From Mesostigma viride (lineage: Eukaryota; Streptophyta; Mesostigmatophyceae; Mesostigmatales; Mesostigmataceae), in the NCBI GenBank assembly GCA_009746045.1, contig RPFO01001021.1:64001-117500 (forward strand): 53,500 bases of DNA. Direction: 5' to 3'. Both the position numbers and the translations under genes were made by a program. Position 1 is the stretch's first letter. Each line of letters begins with the position of its first letter. The notes beneath the pieces were generated by a model that was given only the letters and a program-made list of their open reading frames with translations, made no database searches and was not told the origin of the DNA. This document shows positions 23,849 to 35,296 of the stretch, one piece after another.

Positions 23849-26800
23849 CTGCAGGTGCCAAGTAAACAAGTATCCGCAGAATCAAGGGAATGTTCTTCGA
23901 TGTTACGGATTCGATCGACAATACATTAGTAGAAGCCATTGCCATCTGTCCTTCGTGGGACACGTCCCGCATGCGAAACCTTACCCACACTTAAACTGGT
24001 AGCTTTGTGAAGGTTGCGGTCACAACCATTTGCATGCAGGAAATATCATTTTTCAAACACAGCACTGCGAATAGAAGACTTCCTAACAGTCAGCAACATC
24101 CAAGCAGCAGCAGATAAAGGGTTGTGGGTGAGCCCAAGAAAACAATCAGGCGCCGGAAGACCCCTCCCTAGCTATGAACCTATTGTGTCTCTATCGACAT
24201 TAACGTAAGCTTATTGTGTGCTTTGAGCACAAAACACTCAGGCGCCGGGAGACACCTTCGTGTTCTCCCGGGCTAGGCAGGGGTTAAAGTCGACCTACCC
24301 CGGTTGTCTGACCTACCCCCCACCAAGTGTTTCACGTCCGCTGGGTGGCTACATCCTGGAAAGTCCCCGGATGAGGCGGAGTGTTCTAAAACTCCAGACT
24401 AGGCTGCAGTAGTTAGCGTGACTAGCCTGGAGGGTGCTACATCCACGTTGCAAAGTATCTTGCCAGCATTCTGCTGGAAATCTGCTCCATGTGCACGGCG
24501 CTGCCAGCACTCGCACCTACTTACCGTAAATTAAAGGATACTGTTTATGTGCAGGTAAGTAAGAAGTTCTTACTTACCTCTGCACATGAACAGTATCCTT
24601 TAACGTTCGGGCCATCAGTATGCCCCGCAAACTGAACATGTGGCTGTCAACGATACATCAAACACGACCATGGCACATTACAACCTTTAAACGTGGGCCG
24701 GCGTAGTCATCCACTGTCGTTCACAGTATGGGTGGTTTCAAGTCCTAATTTTAATTCCAGCCGCCAAGTGATTGGAAACGCTAAAACAAAAACAATAATA
24801 ATAATAATGAGATTAAGGAGTCTGGGGCACTGGTTCTAACTGCGTCAAACACTGATAAACAAACAGTGGGAAAAAAATTCCTGCCACGCGATGATGTATG
24901 TTTTTGGCAGTAGAAAACTGCACAAACAAAACAATCACCCATAAAATGATACTAGTATTTATTCATTTGTTTAGGCTCTAGAATACTAGTAGGTTATATA
25001 TACTTGTAGGTTAAAAAAAAAAAAAGCATTAAAAAATATTTTATTGTTCAAAGGCCTGACATACTTCCAACCAACAAAATGCTGATTCCCTAATCTTCGT
25101 GGGCTTCTGGAAACACCTTAAAAGGCTACCAATGCGTACGGTGTACAACCTTGTTTGGCCAAGGCCACTACGGGCTAACTAGTATGTATCGGACAGATGT
25201 AGGTCCGGCACTTGCACGTACTAACTTACAGACACTAGAATGATGTGCACTGAGATGTCATTACACAGGATCTCATGGAAAACTGTTATTTCAGAAGAGC
25301 GGATTATCAGAAGAAAGCCAAGAAAACTGACACTCTGCCTGGCCCCCGGCACCTCCTCCTGCATTCCCCCCCGCCTCCCCCCCTTCCCCCCCCCAAAAAA
25401 AATCCACCAAGTTTAATGCCACTTAACTAATCCAAAAGCCTTAATGGGGATCGACGTCGGTTAAGAGCCCCTATGACAACTGTATTCACAGCGCTTGTTT
25501 ATACATCATTGACGAAGAGCAGGCTAGGACATCTGTAACTGCTTCCAGCACTAGGCCGGAAAACATTCCATCGGACTCGCCGCAACATGCTTGCATGCTC
25601 GTGACACATGACGTTCATGCAACCCTTGCTCTTGACACATGGCTCATTCGCTACTCACCCCGTTGACATGTACGGTGCCAAACAAGCCGGCGTAAGGCGT
25701 CCCTGGGGCAGACGTCGCGTCCACCATCACACGGTCCCCGCCATGAAGGACGGCCACCTGGTCCATCCAGGTGCGAGCGTCCGCCTGGCCGCCTGCGTTG
25801 CTGGCGGATTGTACCGACTCCATAGCCCCCATGAAGCGCGCGTTCACCTGCAGCTGCCCTCCGTCACAATGCAGTAGCTCTGGCCTGCTACGCCGTTGAA
25901 GTCAAACTTGCGCCCGAGGGGGGTCACGAAATGGGGGTCTGAGGTGACGGTCGACAGTCGCGCAAACGCCGGCGTGATGTTGATGTTGATCGCATCCCCG
26001 ATCATGTCATCCATGACGGCGAGCAACGCCGCTAGCGCGGCCCTACTGGTGATCTCGGCCAAGAGCTGGTTCCCCTGCTCCTCGCTGGGCGTGAACACGA
26101 GCAGGAGCAGAGTGACAGTGCTGCCCTGGTCAGCTGCCAACAAGCGCCGCTTTCCTGACGTGGAGGCCACCAGTGGGTTGCTGGAAACGAAGCCAAGCTC
26201 GAGCGAGCACGAGGACATGTTGAGCACCAAGGCCACGGCGGAGGAGAGCTCCGTCAAGTTTAACTTGGTCGCCCTGCAGTTGGTCATGGTAAGCTCGACG
26301 CGTGCCTCCACCGCAAAGTCCGTGGCGCAAGTGACGCTGCTGTCGGGGATGGTGTCGCCTGCCGTGAAATAGCACGCGGGGTTGGTGTCTGATTCGTGCA
26401 TGGGGGGGCCGGGATCGAGCCAGATTGAGAGTGCCAACGATCGATGGCCGACGCCAGAGAGTGACACGGGCGGTTGCGTTATTCATTTAGTAGTAACGGA
26501 GACGCTCATCATCCAGTCCACAAACCCATGAACGCGAGGGACACAGGAAACAGGAACGCGAGGGACGCAGGAAACAGGAACGCGAGGGACGCAGGAAACA
26601 TGAGAAAATCTAACGGGCCAACGGGCCGTGTGAGAGCTGAGCTTTTAATGTATCTGTAACTGGTTTGATCCGCCGTCGGATGCAGCCTACAGGGCGCATT
26701 AGGTAAAAAATGCTTTACTAAATGACATTCACATGCCATGAGAGAACGGCCATGGAGCAAAGCTCCTCCTATCTACACACCTGCTACCACCAACAACCAT

Positions 26801-29800
26801 TATAGACACGACAAAAGCAGAACCGACTGCCTGCATCACTTTGCTCATGCTGGGGAGCAAGCGCAGTCAGACAAGGGTATAGTATCAGACAAGGGCATAG
26901 TTCCAGGGGCACCAGGGATACCCAGGGCACCCCATGTCTTGCTTTGATCCGATGTCACTCCTGCGCAAAAGCCTGGTGCCCTAGTCGGCACGGCTAGTGG
27001 GTGAGGTTGTTAGGTCCGGCTATATAGCCATTGAAGTTAGCATAAAACAAGCCAGCAGGTGAGGTCAAGTAAGACAGATTCAAGTCATGGAGGCTACTAG
27101 TCCGTGAGGCTGCCAACCAGTGCTGTGGGTCCTTAAGATTAGGCGGTTGATGGTTGGGTTCTGATCTTATAGGAACCTTCGTGCGTGGAAGTGACTGCAG
27201 CAAATATTGGCCAAGGGTGCAGCCACAGGCTGCCACTGGCGATTCAGATTGCCAGCTGCCTCTCTATCTACGTGACCTCATGGAAGGGACGCAGAAAAGC
27301 CCAACAGGCCACGCACCGTGGCATGTGTCGTTGTAGCAGAACGGGGTGGCCACATTGCACCCCGCATCCTGGCCCTGGCCGAGGTTGCTATCCAAGCAGA
27401 CTGCATCCACCACGGCAGTAGGACACACAACGCAGCATGCATGCATGCCGTCCGGCAGGACCTCCCCGCGAAGCAGTGGTTAGTGCGGTTGTTGCACAAT
27501 GAGGAACTTGGAGGGGCCCTATTAATGGAACAGGTACGCAAACGAGCCTTTGATTCAACAGGGAGACCGGGACATGCCATACAGAGCTGAAAAGCCAAGC
27601 TCTACCCAGGTGACTTTGATCGAGTAGGACATGCTATGTAGAGCGGAGGGCAACACGTGCAGGTACCAGCGCCAGCAAGAAACAGGACGGTACCCAGGAA
27701 AGATCCGGCAACCCAGGGCACCCCATGTTCTGCTTTGATCCGATGTCACTCCTGCGCAAAAAGCCTGGTGCCCTAGTCGGCACGGCTAGAGTGGGTGAGG
27801 TTGTGAGGTCATGCTGCAGTCATTGAAGTTAGCATAAAACAAACCAGCAGGCGGGGTATGTAGGTCAGTCTCAAGTCATGGAGGCTAGTGCTTCAGAGGC
27901 TGCCAGCCAGTGCTGTGCCTCACCAAATGCCGACCCCACGGGACACCCGCCCTTATGAAATGGTGGTTGGTCGTTGGGTTCTGATCTTATAGAAACCCCT
28001 GCAGAAGGGACTGGCTGCAACAGTAACGGGGGACAGGGCTGCAACAGTGACGGGGGACAGGGCTGCAACAGTGACGGCGGACAGGGTTGGAGCAGTGACG
28101 GGGAACAGGGCTGCAACAGTAACGGGGGACAGGGCTGCAACAGTGACGGCGGACAGGGCTGCAACAGCGACGGGGGGCAGGGCTGCAACAGGGATGGGGG
28201 ACAGGGTTGGAGAAGTGACGGGGGACAGGGCTGCAACAGCGACGGGGGACAGGGCTGCAACAGGGACAGGGGACATGGGTAGAGCAGTGACGGGGGACAG
28301 GGCTGCAACAGTGACGGCGGACAGGGCTGGAGTAGTGACGGGGAACAGGGCTGCAACAGTGACGGGGGACAGGGCTGCAACAGTGACGGGGGACAGGGCT
28401 GCAACAGTGACGGCGGACAGGGCTGGAGAAGTGACGGGGGACAGGGCTGCAACAGTGACGGGGGACATGGCTGCAACAGCGACGGGGGACAGGGCTGCAA
28501 CAGTGACAGGTGACAGGGCTGCAACAGTGACGGTGGACAGGGCTGGAACAGTGACAGGGGACTGTGCTGCAACAGTGACGGGCGACAGTGCTGCAACAGT
28601 GACGACGGACAGGGCTGCGACAGTGACGGCGGACAGGGCTGCAACAGTGACGGGGGACAGGGCTGCAACAGTGACGGGTGACAGGGCTGCAACCGTGACG
28701 GCGGACAGGGCTGCAACAGTGATGGAGGACAGTGCTGCAACAGCGACGGCGGACAGGGCTGCAACAGTGACAGGGGACATGGGTAGAGCAGTGACGGGTG
28801 ACAGGGCTGCAACGGTGACGGGGGACAGGACTGCAACCGTGACGGCGGACAGGGCTGCAACAGTGATGGGGGACAGGGCTGCAACAGTGACGGCGGACAG
28901 GGCTGCAACAGTGACGGTGGACAGGGCTGGAACAGTGACAGGGGACTGTGCTGCAACAGTGACGGGCGACAGTGCTGCAACAGTGACGACGGACAGGGCT
29001 GCAACAGGGACGGCGGACAGGGCTGCAACAGTGACGAGGGACAGGGCTTCAACAGTGACGGGTGACAGGGCCGCAACAGTGACGGCGGACAGGGCTGCAA
29101 CAGTGACGGCGGACAGGGTTGGAGTAGTGACGTGGGACAGGGCTGGAGCAGTGACGGGGAACAGGGCTGCAGCAGTGACGGCGGACAGGGCTGCAACAGT
29201 GACGGGGGACAGGGCTGCAACAGTGACGGCGGACAGGGCTGCAACAGTGATGGGGGACAGGGCTGCAACAGTGACGGCGGACAGGGCTGCAAAAGTGACG
29301 GGGGACAGGGCTGGAGCAGTGACGGGGGATGGTGGCCGGGGACAGACCTTCAGAATCTTCATGACGGCGAGGGAAGTACCTGCAGCAATTACTGGCCAAG
29401 GGTGCAGCCATGGGCTGCCACATGGCGATTCAGATCCCCGGCTGCCTGTCTATTTACCAGAAAAACCCAACAGCCCACGTACCGTGGCACGCGTCGTTGT
29501 AGCAGAGCGGGGTGGTCACGTTGCATCCCGTGTCCTGGCCCTGGCCGAGGTTGCTATCCAAGCAGACTGCATCCACCACGGCAGTAGGACACACAACGCC
29601 ACAGGCATGCATGCCGTCCGGCAGAAGGACCCCGCGAGCAGTTGTTAGTGCAGTTGTTGCACAATGAGGACCGCATGTATTGGGAGGGGTTGCATTAAAA
29701 GAACAGGTACGCAAACGAGCTTTTGTTTCACCAAGGAGACCGGGACATGCTATACAGAGCTGGAAAGCCAAGCTCTACCAAGGCGACTTTGATCGAGTAG

Positions 29801-32800
29801 GACATGCTGTGTAGAGCGGAGGGCAACACGTGCATGTACCAGCGCCAGCAAGAAACAGGACGGTACCCAGGAAAGATTGCCATTCAGGCAGCCTATGTAC
29901 ATTCCTATCCCATAACAGTCTGAACAAGTTAACAGGTGACAGCAAACAACCGCTTTCATCTGAGAAAAGAAAACCAGATATTTTCAGAGACACAACCGCA
30001 CCACCAGCCATGGACCTAAATGTCATGGCCATTGGGCAGAAGGACATAAACATCCTAAGCTACTTGGGAGCAAGGTGCCCACCTTCCTCCGAGATAGTGC
30101 ATACAGTAACTGTCAAAATGTATCCTACGATATTGTGATCAGCACTGAGAACCCCAGCCACGCAGGAACTGTCGAAATGTATCTTACAATATTGTGATCA
30201 GCACTGGGAACCACAGCCATGCAGTAGCTGGCGCAGGCCACCGCCTATGCCAAAGCTTTCTCATCACACAAGTATTACATCACCTTGTACAGCACTTGAA
30301 AAACGTGGGCACTCCGATGACAACTAAAAGATTATGAATGCTGGTAGAAGGAACGTGATACTAGTAAAAGGAACGTGATGGATACTAGTGAAACGTGAGC
30401 ACTCGGATCACTAGCAAGCCAAGTTATGCAGCCATGACCCCTTGACATGAGTACAGGGATAACCCGCGCATCGCTATTTATAAGTAACACACATAGATAC
30501 GCACCAAACAGCACAAGAATAGCTTAGTTATGTTCATCATTAGTAATACACAGACAGCATGCAACAACGATAGACAGCAGGCTATGGCTTGCCACTGCTT
30601 CAGAAGGCATCTGCCTAACTGCCTTGTACTACTGACAAATACAGCAGTATAATGATTACTAACACAAGGCTCTATTACACAGGTCTGTAGTGGGCTTACC
30701 TCTACACATATTCCCGGGTTCCCACTCGCCAGGGGCAGAGCCATTACTACGCGCACAGTAAAAACCCTTAGCGCAGCCCCACTCCTCGCCGTCATTGCCG
30801 CGGAGGCACACTGGGACATCATGAAGGGGAGGGCATATCAGGACCAGGCCAAACAGCAGCCGGTTTATGGTGTCAGGCCCGAACAAGCATAAAGACAGTC
30901 AACTGCCCATTTATGGTAAGGTAAGATCATCAGAAAACACACATATTTCAGCGAACATGTGCCGTCACATCCCCATACTGTCCATACATATATTTATTAA
31001 AAATTATTCCTTGCACGAATGCATATACACGCATGTATATCCCCACACAAATAGAAGATATATGCTTTACTTCATCGCATAGTTAGGTTTTGTAGATTTT
31101 CTTACATTCGATTCGATTAGTTAGTGTCAGCCTAGCTAGTTTTCGCGGCTCAGTCCCCATCCAACCCCATTAATTAGGAACATGACTCCGTTGGGAGTAC
31201 ATGTGGCACATAGCCCTGAGAAGGGGCATATGGCCTTTATTACATTCTGGGCTATTTCCTTGCAAGGGTAGGATGTAAACTACACCTGCTCTAGGTGCAC
31301 CAAGTGTCCTGCACCACCATGATCTATCAGAGCACAAAGGGGGCCCGCCATGGGGTGGAAGATCCGACCCCATCCGCCCAGGGAATACGTGCTACATGAT
31401 CTCCCGACGGAGTAATATAATAATTTAATTTAATTTTAATAGAAGATGTGTGTGATAATACGCATACACGGGTAGGTGTAAGTAGTCTATATAGATATGT
31501 AATATGCTTTGTATAGATGTATCATACTGTCAATATGTCTGGTGTAGAAATTGTAGATATTTTGAACAATCAGCAGCAGATGCCTGTGATGTGCTCATGC
31601 CCAACAGCGGCCCCCTTCATCTGCAAGTGCATGTGAAAGCGACATACATATCACCAACGAAGAGCACATGTCGTACTCCCTACTGTAGGGCGCTTTGCAT
31701 ACGCCCTTGGCTGATTGCATCCGGCCACGCATCTACAAACACCAGTGGTGTACTAGCTAGTAGTGTACTGGTAAATACAGGGCAGCATCCTATGTACTTG
31801 CAGATAACTTCAAGGGCAATTCACTGCCTTACTAACGGGCAGCATTCTAGTTGCAGATCACTACAAGGACATCACGACCTAACTGACGGACAGCATTCTT
31901 CTTGCAGATCACTACAAGGCCATATATATCACTGCCTTCTGCTCGGGCAGACAGACCTCAGCTTTCACATAGTATTTAATTATTACAAGTATGCACCCTA
32001 AAGAGATTGCCCTTGTCCTGGGGCCCTCTACCCGGTAGCTACTTCAGGCCCATCTTGTATTGCTCCAACTGCAATAGTGACCTATAGCTCAAGAGTTCAA
32101 CCAAACTACTTACACCCGCAACACCTGCAAGTTAAGTTCCTGCAAAATGTCTACCGATGTACACAATGCACCTCCATTTCATGCATCTGCAGCATGTGCG
32201 GTAGCGGTGGATCACCTGGCAACAATAAGGTGCCTGGGTCGGACTTTTTCCAGCTTGTCTAGTGTGCAGCCAGTCACTGTTCCAGAGAACGATATTTGGC
32301 ATGCCAAAGGAGACTGGTATGCGCCTCGGCATACATGCCTACCGTCCCTTATGATACACACCCATGATCCATCTGCAAAGTAACACATATTATTATATGA
32401 ACCGCCGATGTGCACCACTTGTTGTGCCACCTAAGGCTTAATTGGCCTACCCACGTAATCGTCCCTCCCACTATCCCCTTGGTGCCACTGCAGTCGAATC
32501 ACAACAACTTACCCACCTCGCCCTTAAACTCACCCACGTAATGGTTCGTCCCTCCGGCACCGTTGATAAGAGTGTAGTCAAGGCCCTTCCAGTCAACGAG
32601 AATGTTGTAGCCAGGCCCTCCATCCAGCGTGGCACTATTCGACCCGTTCCACGACACCAGAAAGTCGTCGCCGTCACCCCCCGAGAGTAAAAGGGCGCCC
32701 GGGCCACCCAGCAGAACGTCGTTCCCATCTTCCCCATAAAGTATATCCGCGCCCTCCCCGCCTTCCAACCGATCGTTGCCATCGCCCCCCTTCATTTCAT

Positions 32801-33955
32801 CGGGGCCGGACCCGCCCAGCATGAAGTCATCCCCCGCGCCCCCATACATTCTGCTGGCGTTCGCTGACGTCAGCACTATGGCGTCGTCCCCGCCACCGCC
32901 ATTCAAGGTCAAATTAGTTGCAAAGTTCCCCGTCACGCTCACCACGTCATGACCATCATCACCAGTAACAGTCAGCTTATCGCACGTCCCATTAACAAAA
33001 ATTGTGTCGTTACCGTCGTTGCCCTGAACATTCAATGTACCTCCTACATTTACCTCCACAGAAATCGCATCCCCATCATCACCCCCAAGCACCTGTACAG
33101 ACTGAAAGATGTGTAAATATGCATCTATGGAATCCGAACCCCTGCCCCCCAAAAGGTTGACTGATCCCGCATTGTTCAAGAGGGAAAACTGGATATCATC
33201 GGCGTCATCACCTCCATCCATGGTAACCGATCCCGCCCCAGTGCACGTCATCTTGAGTGAGTCCGAACCAGTAGCCCCAGTCAAGGTGATTGATCCACCG
33301 CCTCCAAAATACTCCAAGATATCCGCACCCGCTCCCCCTGACAAACTGGCAGAGCCGACAGACCCTGTCATGTTGAGTACGTCCGAGTCGTCACCACCTG
33401 AAAGGATAAACGTCCCACCAGTGAAACTGCTTCCGACTGTGATGCTGTCGGTCCCATTGCCGCCGGTCAGGGTGATCGTGCCAGCATTGCCTTTTTTCAA
33501 AAACAGGGTGTCCGCACCTTCATCGCCTGAAATGGTAACAGTTCCACCACCCCCGCCATTAAACTCGATGTCGTCATCGCCATCCCCGCCTGCCACTGTC
33601 ACAGTTTGGCCATTGGATTCAGTTATGCGAATGATGTCCGCCCCGCCATCCCCGGACAGAGAAACATTGATTTGCGAATAGCTGGAGGCCAGTGTGATTT
33701 CGTCCGGGCCATCCCCGCCGGAGAGCGAAATCAAATCCGCAGTGCCACTCATCATTACTTCGTCTGCCCCGTCCTCACCCATCATGGTCACGTTATTACC
33801 GTTGCCGCGCTTGAACAAGGTATCATTCCCGCTGCCGCCCAGCATGAGCGCAACAACGCCATCGCCCGTGTGATTGAGAAGGTCGTTGCCGGCATATCCA
33901 AAGTAAGCGACATCGATGGTTCCGATGTAAACGTGTGTGTCGTCCCCAGGGGTGC
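23513..33955 (-). CDS. Large secreted/surface protein: RTX repeats + Cys-rich exons + root-cap/VWD-like C-terminus (partial model)
   Basis: Supported exons, 5' to 3': 33955-32513 (RTX repeats), 32372-~32216 (Cys-containing), 30810-30700 (Cys-rich, phase 1-1), two duplicated Cys-rich exons ending at 29483 and 27317, 26388-25659 and 23848-23513 (stop TAG 23513-23515). Donors GTAAGT, GTAAGC, GTACGT, GTGCGT and GTGAGT and matching acceptors are visible; phase 1 dominates, as in shuffled extracellular modules. The exon 5' of 33955 is unknown, the duplicated exons' acceptors are uncertain, and an unseen exon may lie at 30811-32215. The product is probably an extracellular calcium-binding adhesive or wall protein (inference). 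A 1-nt frameshift near 25855 makes function of this allele doubtful. Confidence 0.65.
24531..24602. repeat. Near-perfect 35-bp hairpin in the last intron
   Basis: The two arms (starting TTAAAGGATACTGTTTATGT and ending AACAGTATCCTTTA) pair over ~35 bp with one mismatch and a 1-nt bulge. The loop is only 1-2 nt. Each arm contains GCAG(AG)GTAAGT, a splice-donor-like sequence in its own orientation. It could be a small foldback element or a structured RNA. Confidence 0.7.
25659..26388 (-). CDS. Exon: helical segment + [10 protein letters not shown] root-cap/VWD-like domain start
   Basis: It follows acceptor ATCAG (phase 1) and ends at GGG|GTGAGT (phase 0). After CYFTAG and a Thr/Leu-rich, GKRRLLA-containing region comes [21 protein letters not shown] with QSYCIVTEG, the hallmark opening of root-cap/VWD-like domains in plants and algae. 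The domain continues [32 protein letters not shown], but in a frame shifted by one: the join lies within 25848-25862 (GGGCAGCTGCAG, where homologous reading would need one more base). Exon length with one added base fits the flanking phases exactly. Confidence 0.75.
26389..26919. other. Intron with a 24-bp x3 tandem repeat
   Basis: 26531-26602 is three tandem 24-bp units (AACGCGAGGGACGCAGGAAA plus CAGG). Otherwise it is non-coding intron sequence; no element recognised. Confidence 0.6.
27317..27600 (-). CDS. Cys-rich exon, duplicate 1 (boundaries partial)
   Basis: The reading [19 protein letters not shown] then [20 protein letters not shown] ends CHG at donor G|GTGCGT (phase 1). The 5' portion is ambiguous: [14 protein letters not shown] is open in another frame, or the exon starts at acceptor GGGGAG|GTCCTG (27461). 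The disulfide-rich pattern indicates an extracellular module. The family is not recognised. Confidence 0.5.
28012..29328. repeat. 24-bp minisatellite, ~55 copies
   Basis: Consensus GGCTGCAACAGTGACGGGGG plus ACAG. The period is eight codons and at least four frames on the two strands stay open for most of the array (for example repeated ATVTGDRA on plus, LSPVTVAA and LQPCPPSL on minus). This openness follows from the period and base composition, so none is called a gene. Units vary (GACGGCGG, GACAGGGG, GGAGCAGT) in higher-order blocks. The strand is strongly G-biased over A/G-rich segments. Confidence 0.95.
29483..29720 (-). CDS. Cys-rich exon, duplicate 2 (boundaries partial)
   Basis: [20 protein letters not shown] continues [23 protein letters not shown], ending at donor G|GTACGT (29482-29481), phase 1. 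It closely matches duplicate 1, and the Cys positions are conserved, so both copies probably once coded. The acceptor was not resolved: no AG with a good pyrimidine tract lies just upstream of [11 protein letters not shown]. Confidence 0.5.
30700..30810 (-). CDS. Cys-rich EGF-like exon (37 codons, phase 1-1)
   Basis: Acceptor GTCCCAG precedes TG TGC CTC, and donor is AGAG|GTAAGC. It encodes [19 protein letters not shown] and ends [10 protein letters not shown]. Symmetric phase-1 boundaries are typical of mobile extracellular modules. It is part of the RTX/root-cap gene. Flanking introns contain two 62-bp direct repeats (30116-30240) and no other gene. Confidence 0.6.
31090..31441 (+). mobile_element. 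LINE 3' tail (plus) interrupted by a minus short retroelement
   Basis: 31090-31170 and 31374-31441 together form a LINE 3' end with stem-loop CTCCCGACGGAG (31401-31412) and TTTAA tail. Inside, 31171-31366 is a minus-strand copy of short element A (stem-loop 31186-31197), flanked by ACCCCAT at 31164-31170 and 31367-31373. It lies in an intron of the RTX gene. Confidence 0.75.
31780..31930. repeat. Three ~50-bp direct repeats
   Basis: GGGCAGCATTCT and TTGCAGATCACTACAAGG recur at about 31781, 31838 and 31888. Intronic, non-coding. Confidence 0.7.
32216..32372 (-). CDS. Probable exon following the RTX exon
   Basis: Acceptor TACTTTGCAG followed by AT GGA completes a phase-1 codon left by the RTX exon. 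It reads [20 protein letters not shown] and [20 protein letters not shown], with four Cys. The downstream donor is taken as CCAG|GTGATC (32215) with low certainty; it would leave phase 2, which does not match the next identified exon, so the true donor or an extra exon is missing. Confidence 0.5.
32513..33955 (-). CDS. RTX (hemolysin-type) calcium-binding repeat exon
   Basis: A single 1,443-bp exon, phase 1 in and phase 1 out (acceptor GCATGCAG, donor GTGG|GTAAGT), coding about 480 residues with over 20 GGxGxDxU motifs. The first ~16 recur every ~21 residues (for example [20 protein letters not shown]). The last ~7 are canonical tandem nonapeptides ([30 protein letters not shown]). These fold as calcium-bound parallel beta-rolls in bacterial secreted proteins. 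No toxin or protease domain is seen. The eukaryotic setting is clear from the splice sites. Confidence 0.85.
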
Positions 33956-35250
33956 CTGCATGCATCCCACCATGCATTGTACGGCGCACCAGCATGATTC
34001 ACTGTACACCATGCACAGGAAGGACAGCCACCAATGCTAGTTACAAAGATCCCCAAGAGTTAATTGAGCGACTCAGGCACCCACAACTGCAAAACTGTTG
34101 AATACATGGCAGGACTGGGCAGGCACACAAAACATGTGGCATAAAGCTGGCAGGGGCTGAAAGCTGGCCCGCAGGGCGTGGCCGAAAAACAACAACGGCG
34201 GCGGCGGGCGGCGGCAGCAAAGCAAGGACGAGGACGAGGACGAGGAGGTCGAGGACAACGGACACTGCTACTACTACTTCAGAAGCTTTCAACAACAAAA
34301 CAAAAAAACTCAACAGGTATACATATATGTCCAGGTTTTACACAACTAAGTGGCATGTGAACGATATGTACCATCATTATTTTTAAAAGCCTGTCAAAGC
34401 CAGCTGTTGAAAGTAAATTTATACCAAGATTGAGCTACGTTAGTTAGCCTTGATTGCCGTAGAATATATTATGCCCCTACATGCCAGCAGCCGACCGAAA
34501 ACTTGCATGGTCAGTCAGATGTGGTACCTATGATGATGGGCGATTCCACGACAATATGCGAGATTGTACCGGTAAACAAATGGGAACAATAAATTGCATA
34601 TGCTCAAGTATGATTGACTGAAGGCAGGTTACTGTTAAAACGCCGTGAACTATCGTGCGAACATCTAAATGAAACGTAGGTGAGGTTGCGTGCTCATGTA
34701 TACCTGATCTATCCGCTATATAGTTCGAGTACGAGACACGCCTGGAGAAAGAGCTGGGAATTAGGTCAACTTGGACGCATCGCAAGGAACACTCCGGTAG
34801 CCGAACCATGAACAGAAAAAGCATTACACTAATGTCCAACGCAAGGCAAGGCAAACGAGTATCATTATGGCATCGGCCATGTCTATTAACGGAAACTTTG
34901 AATTGTCTTTGCCACCCTGATCAAGGGCACCAGTTGTACACACAACTGACAACAGGTATTGTCTGGTGCATCACATTTTGAAGAATTTGCGAAGACAACT
35001 TATTTGGACAGCGTGGGAAGAGGGGAGACAGTTGAGCTTTTCCATTCGCGTCTACTATTCGGACGGTGGATCTTGGCGCAAACCAAATGACTCGGCTAGG
35101 ATGGTATGAAGGATTTCGGGGAAACCGCGCGTCAAACTGTAACACCCACCCACCCACCCACCCACCCACCCACCCACCCACCCACCCACCCACCCACCCA
35201 CCCACCCACCCATCCACCCACCCATCCACCCACCCTGGCACCCACCCTAG

Positions 35251-35296
<46 letters not shown>

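Larger units (their letters stand above)
26920..29876. repeat. Tandem segmental duplication of an exon-bearing unit
   Basis: 26920-27704 and 27711-29876 are direct copies: both begin CCCAGGGCACCCCATGT and end GGACGGTACCCAGGAAAGAT. Outside the minisatellite they differ by scattered substitutions and small indels. Copy 2 carries the 1.3-kb minisatellite at the place where copy 1 has a single GTGACTGCAGCAA. Each copy carries one Cys-rich exon. Confidence 0.85.

Noticed and set aside
27871-29362. Two ~470-codon minus-strand frames of repeated octapeptides
   Set aside because: Same minisatellite artefact; they lie between exons of the minus gene, so read-through is conceivable but unsupported.
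28047-29648. Long plus-strand reading frame (533 codons) across the 24-bp minisatellite
   Set aside because: The period is a multiple of three, so several frames on both strands are open at once; no start, splice or domain evidence selects any of them.
32513-33955. Bacterial RTX toxin or contaminating bacterial DNA
   Set aside because: The exon has matched eukaryotic splice sites and neighbours, and no toxin, acylation or secretion domain is present.
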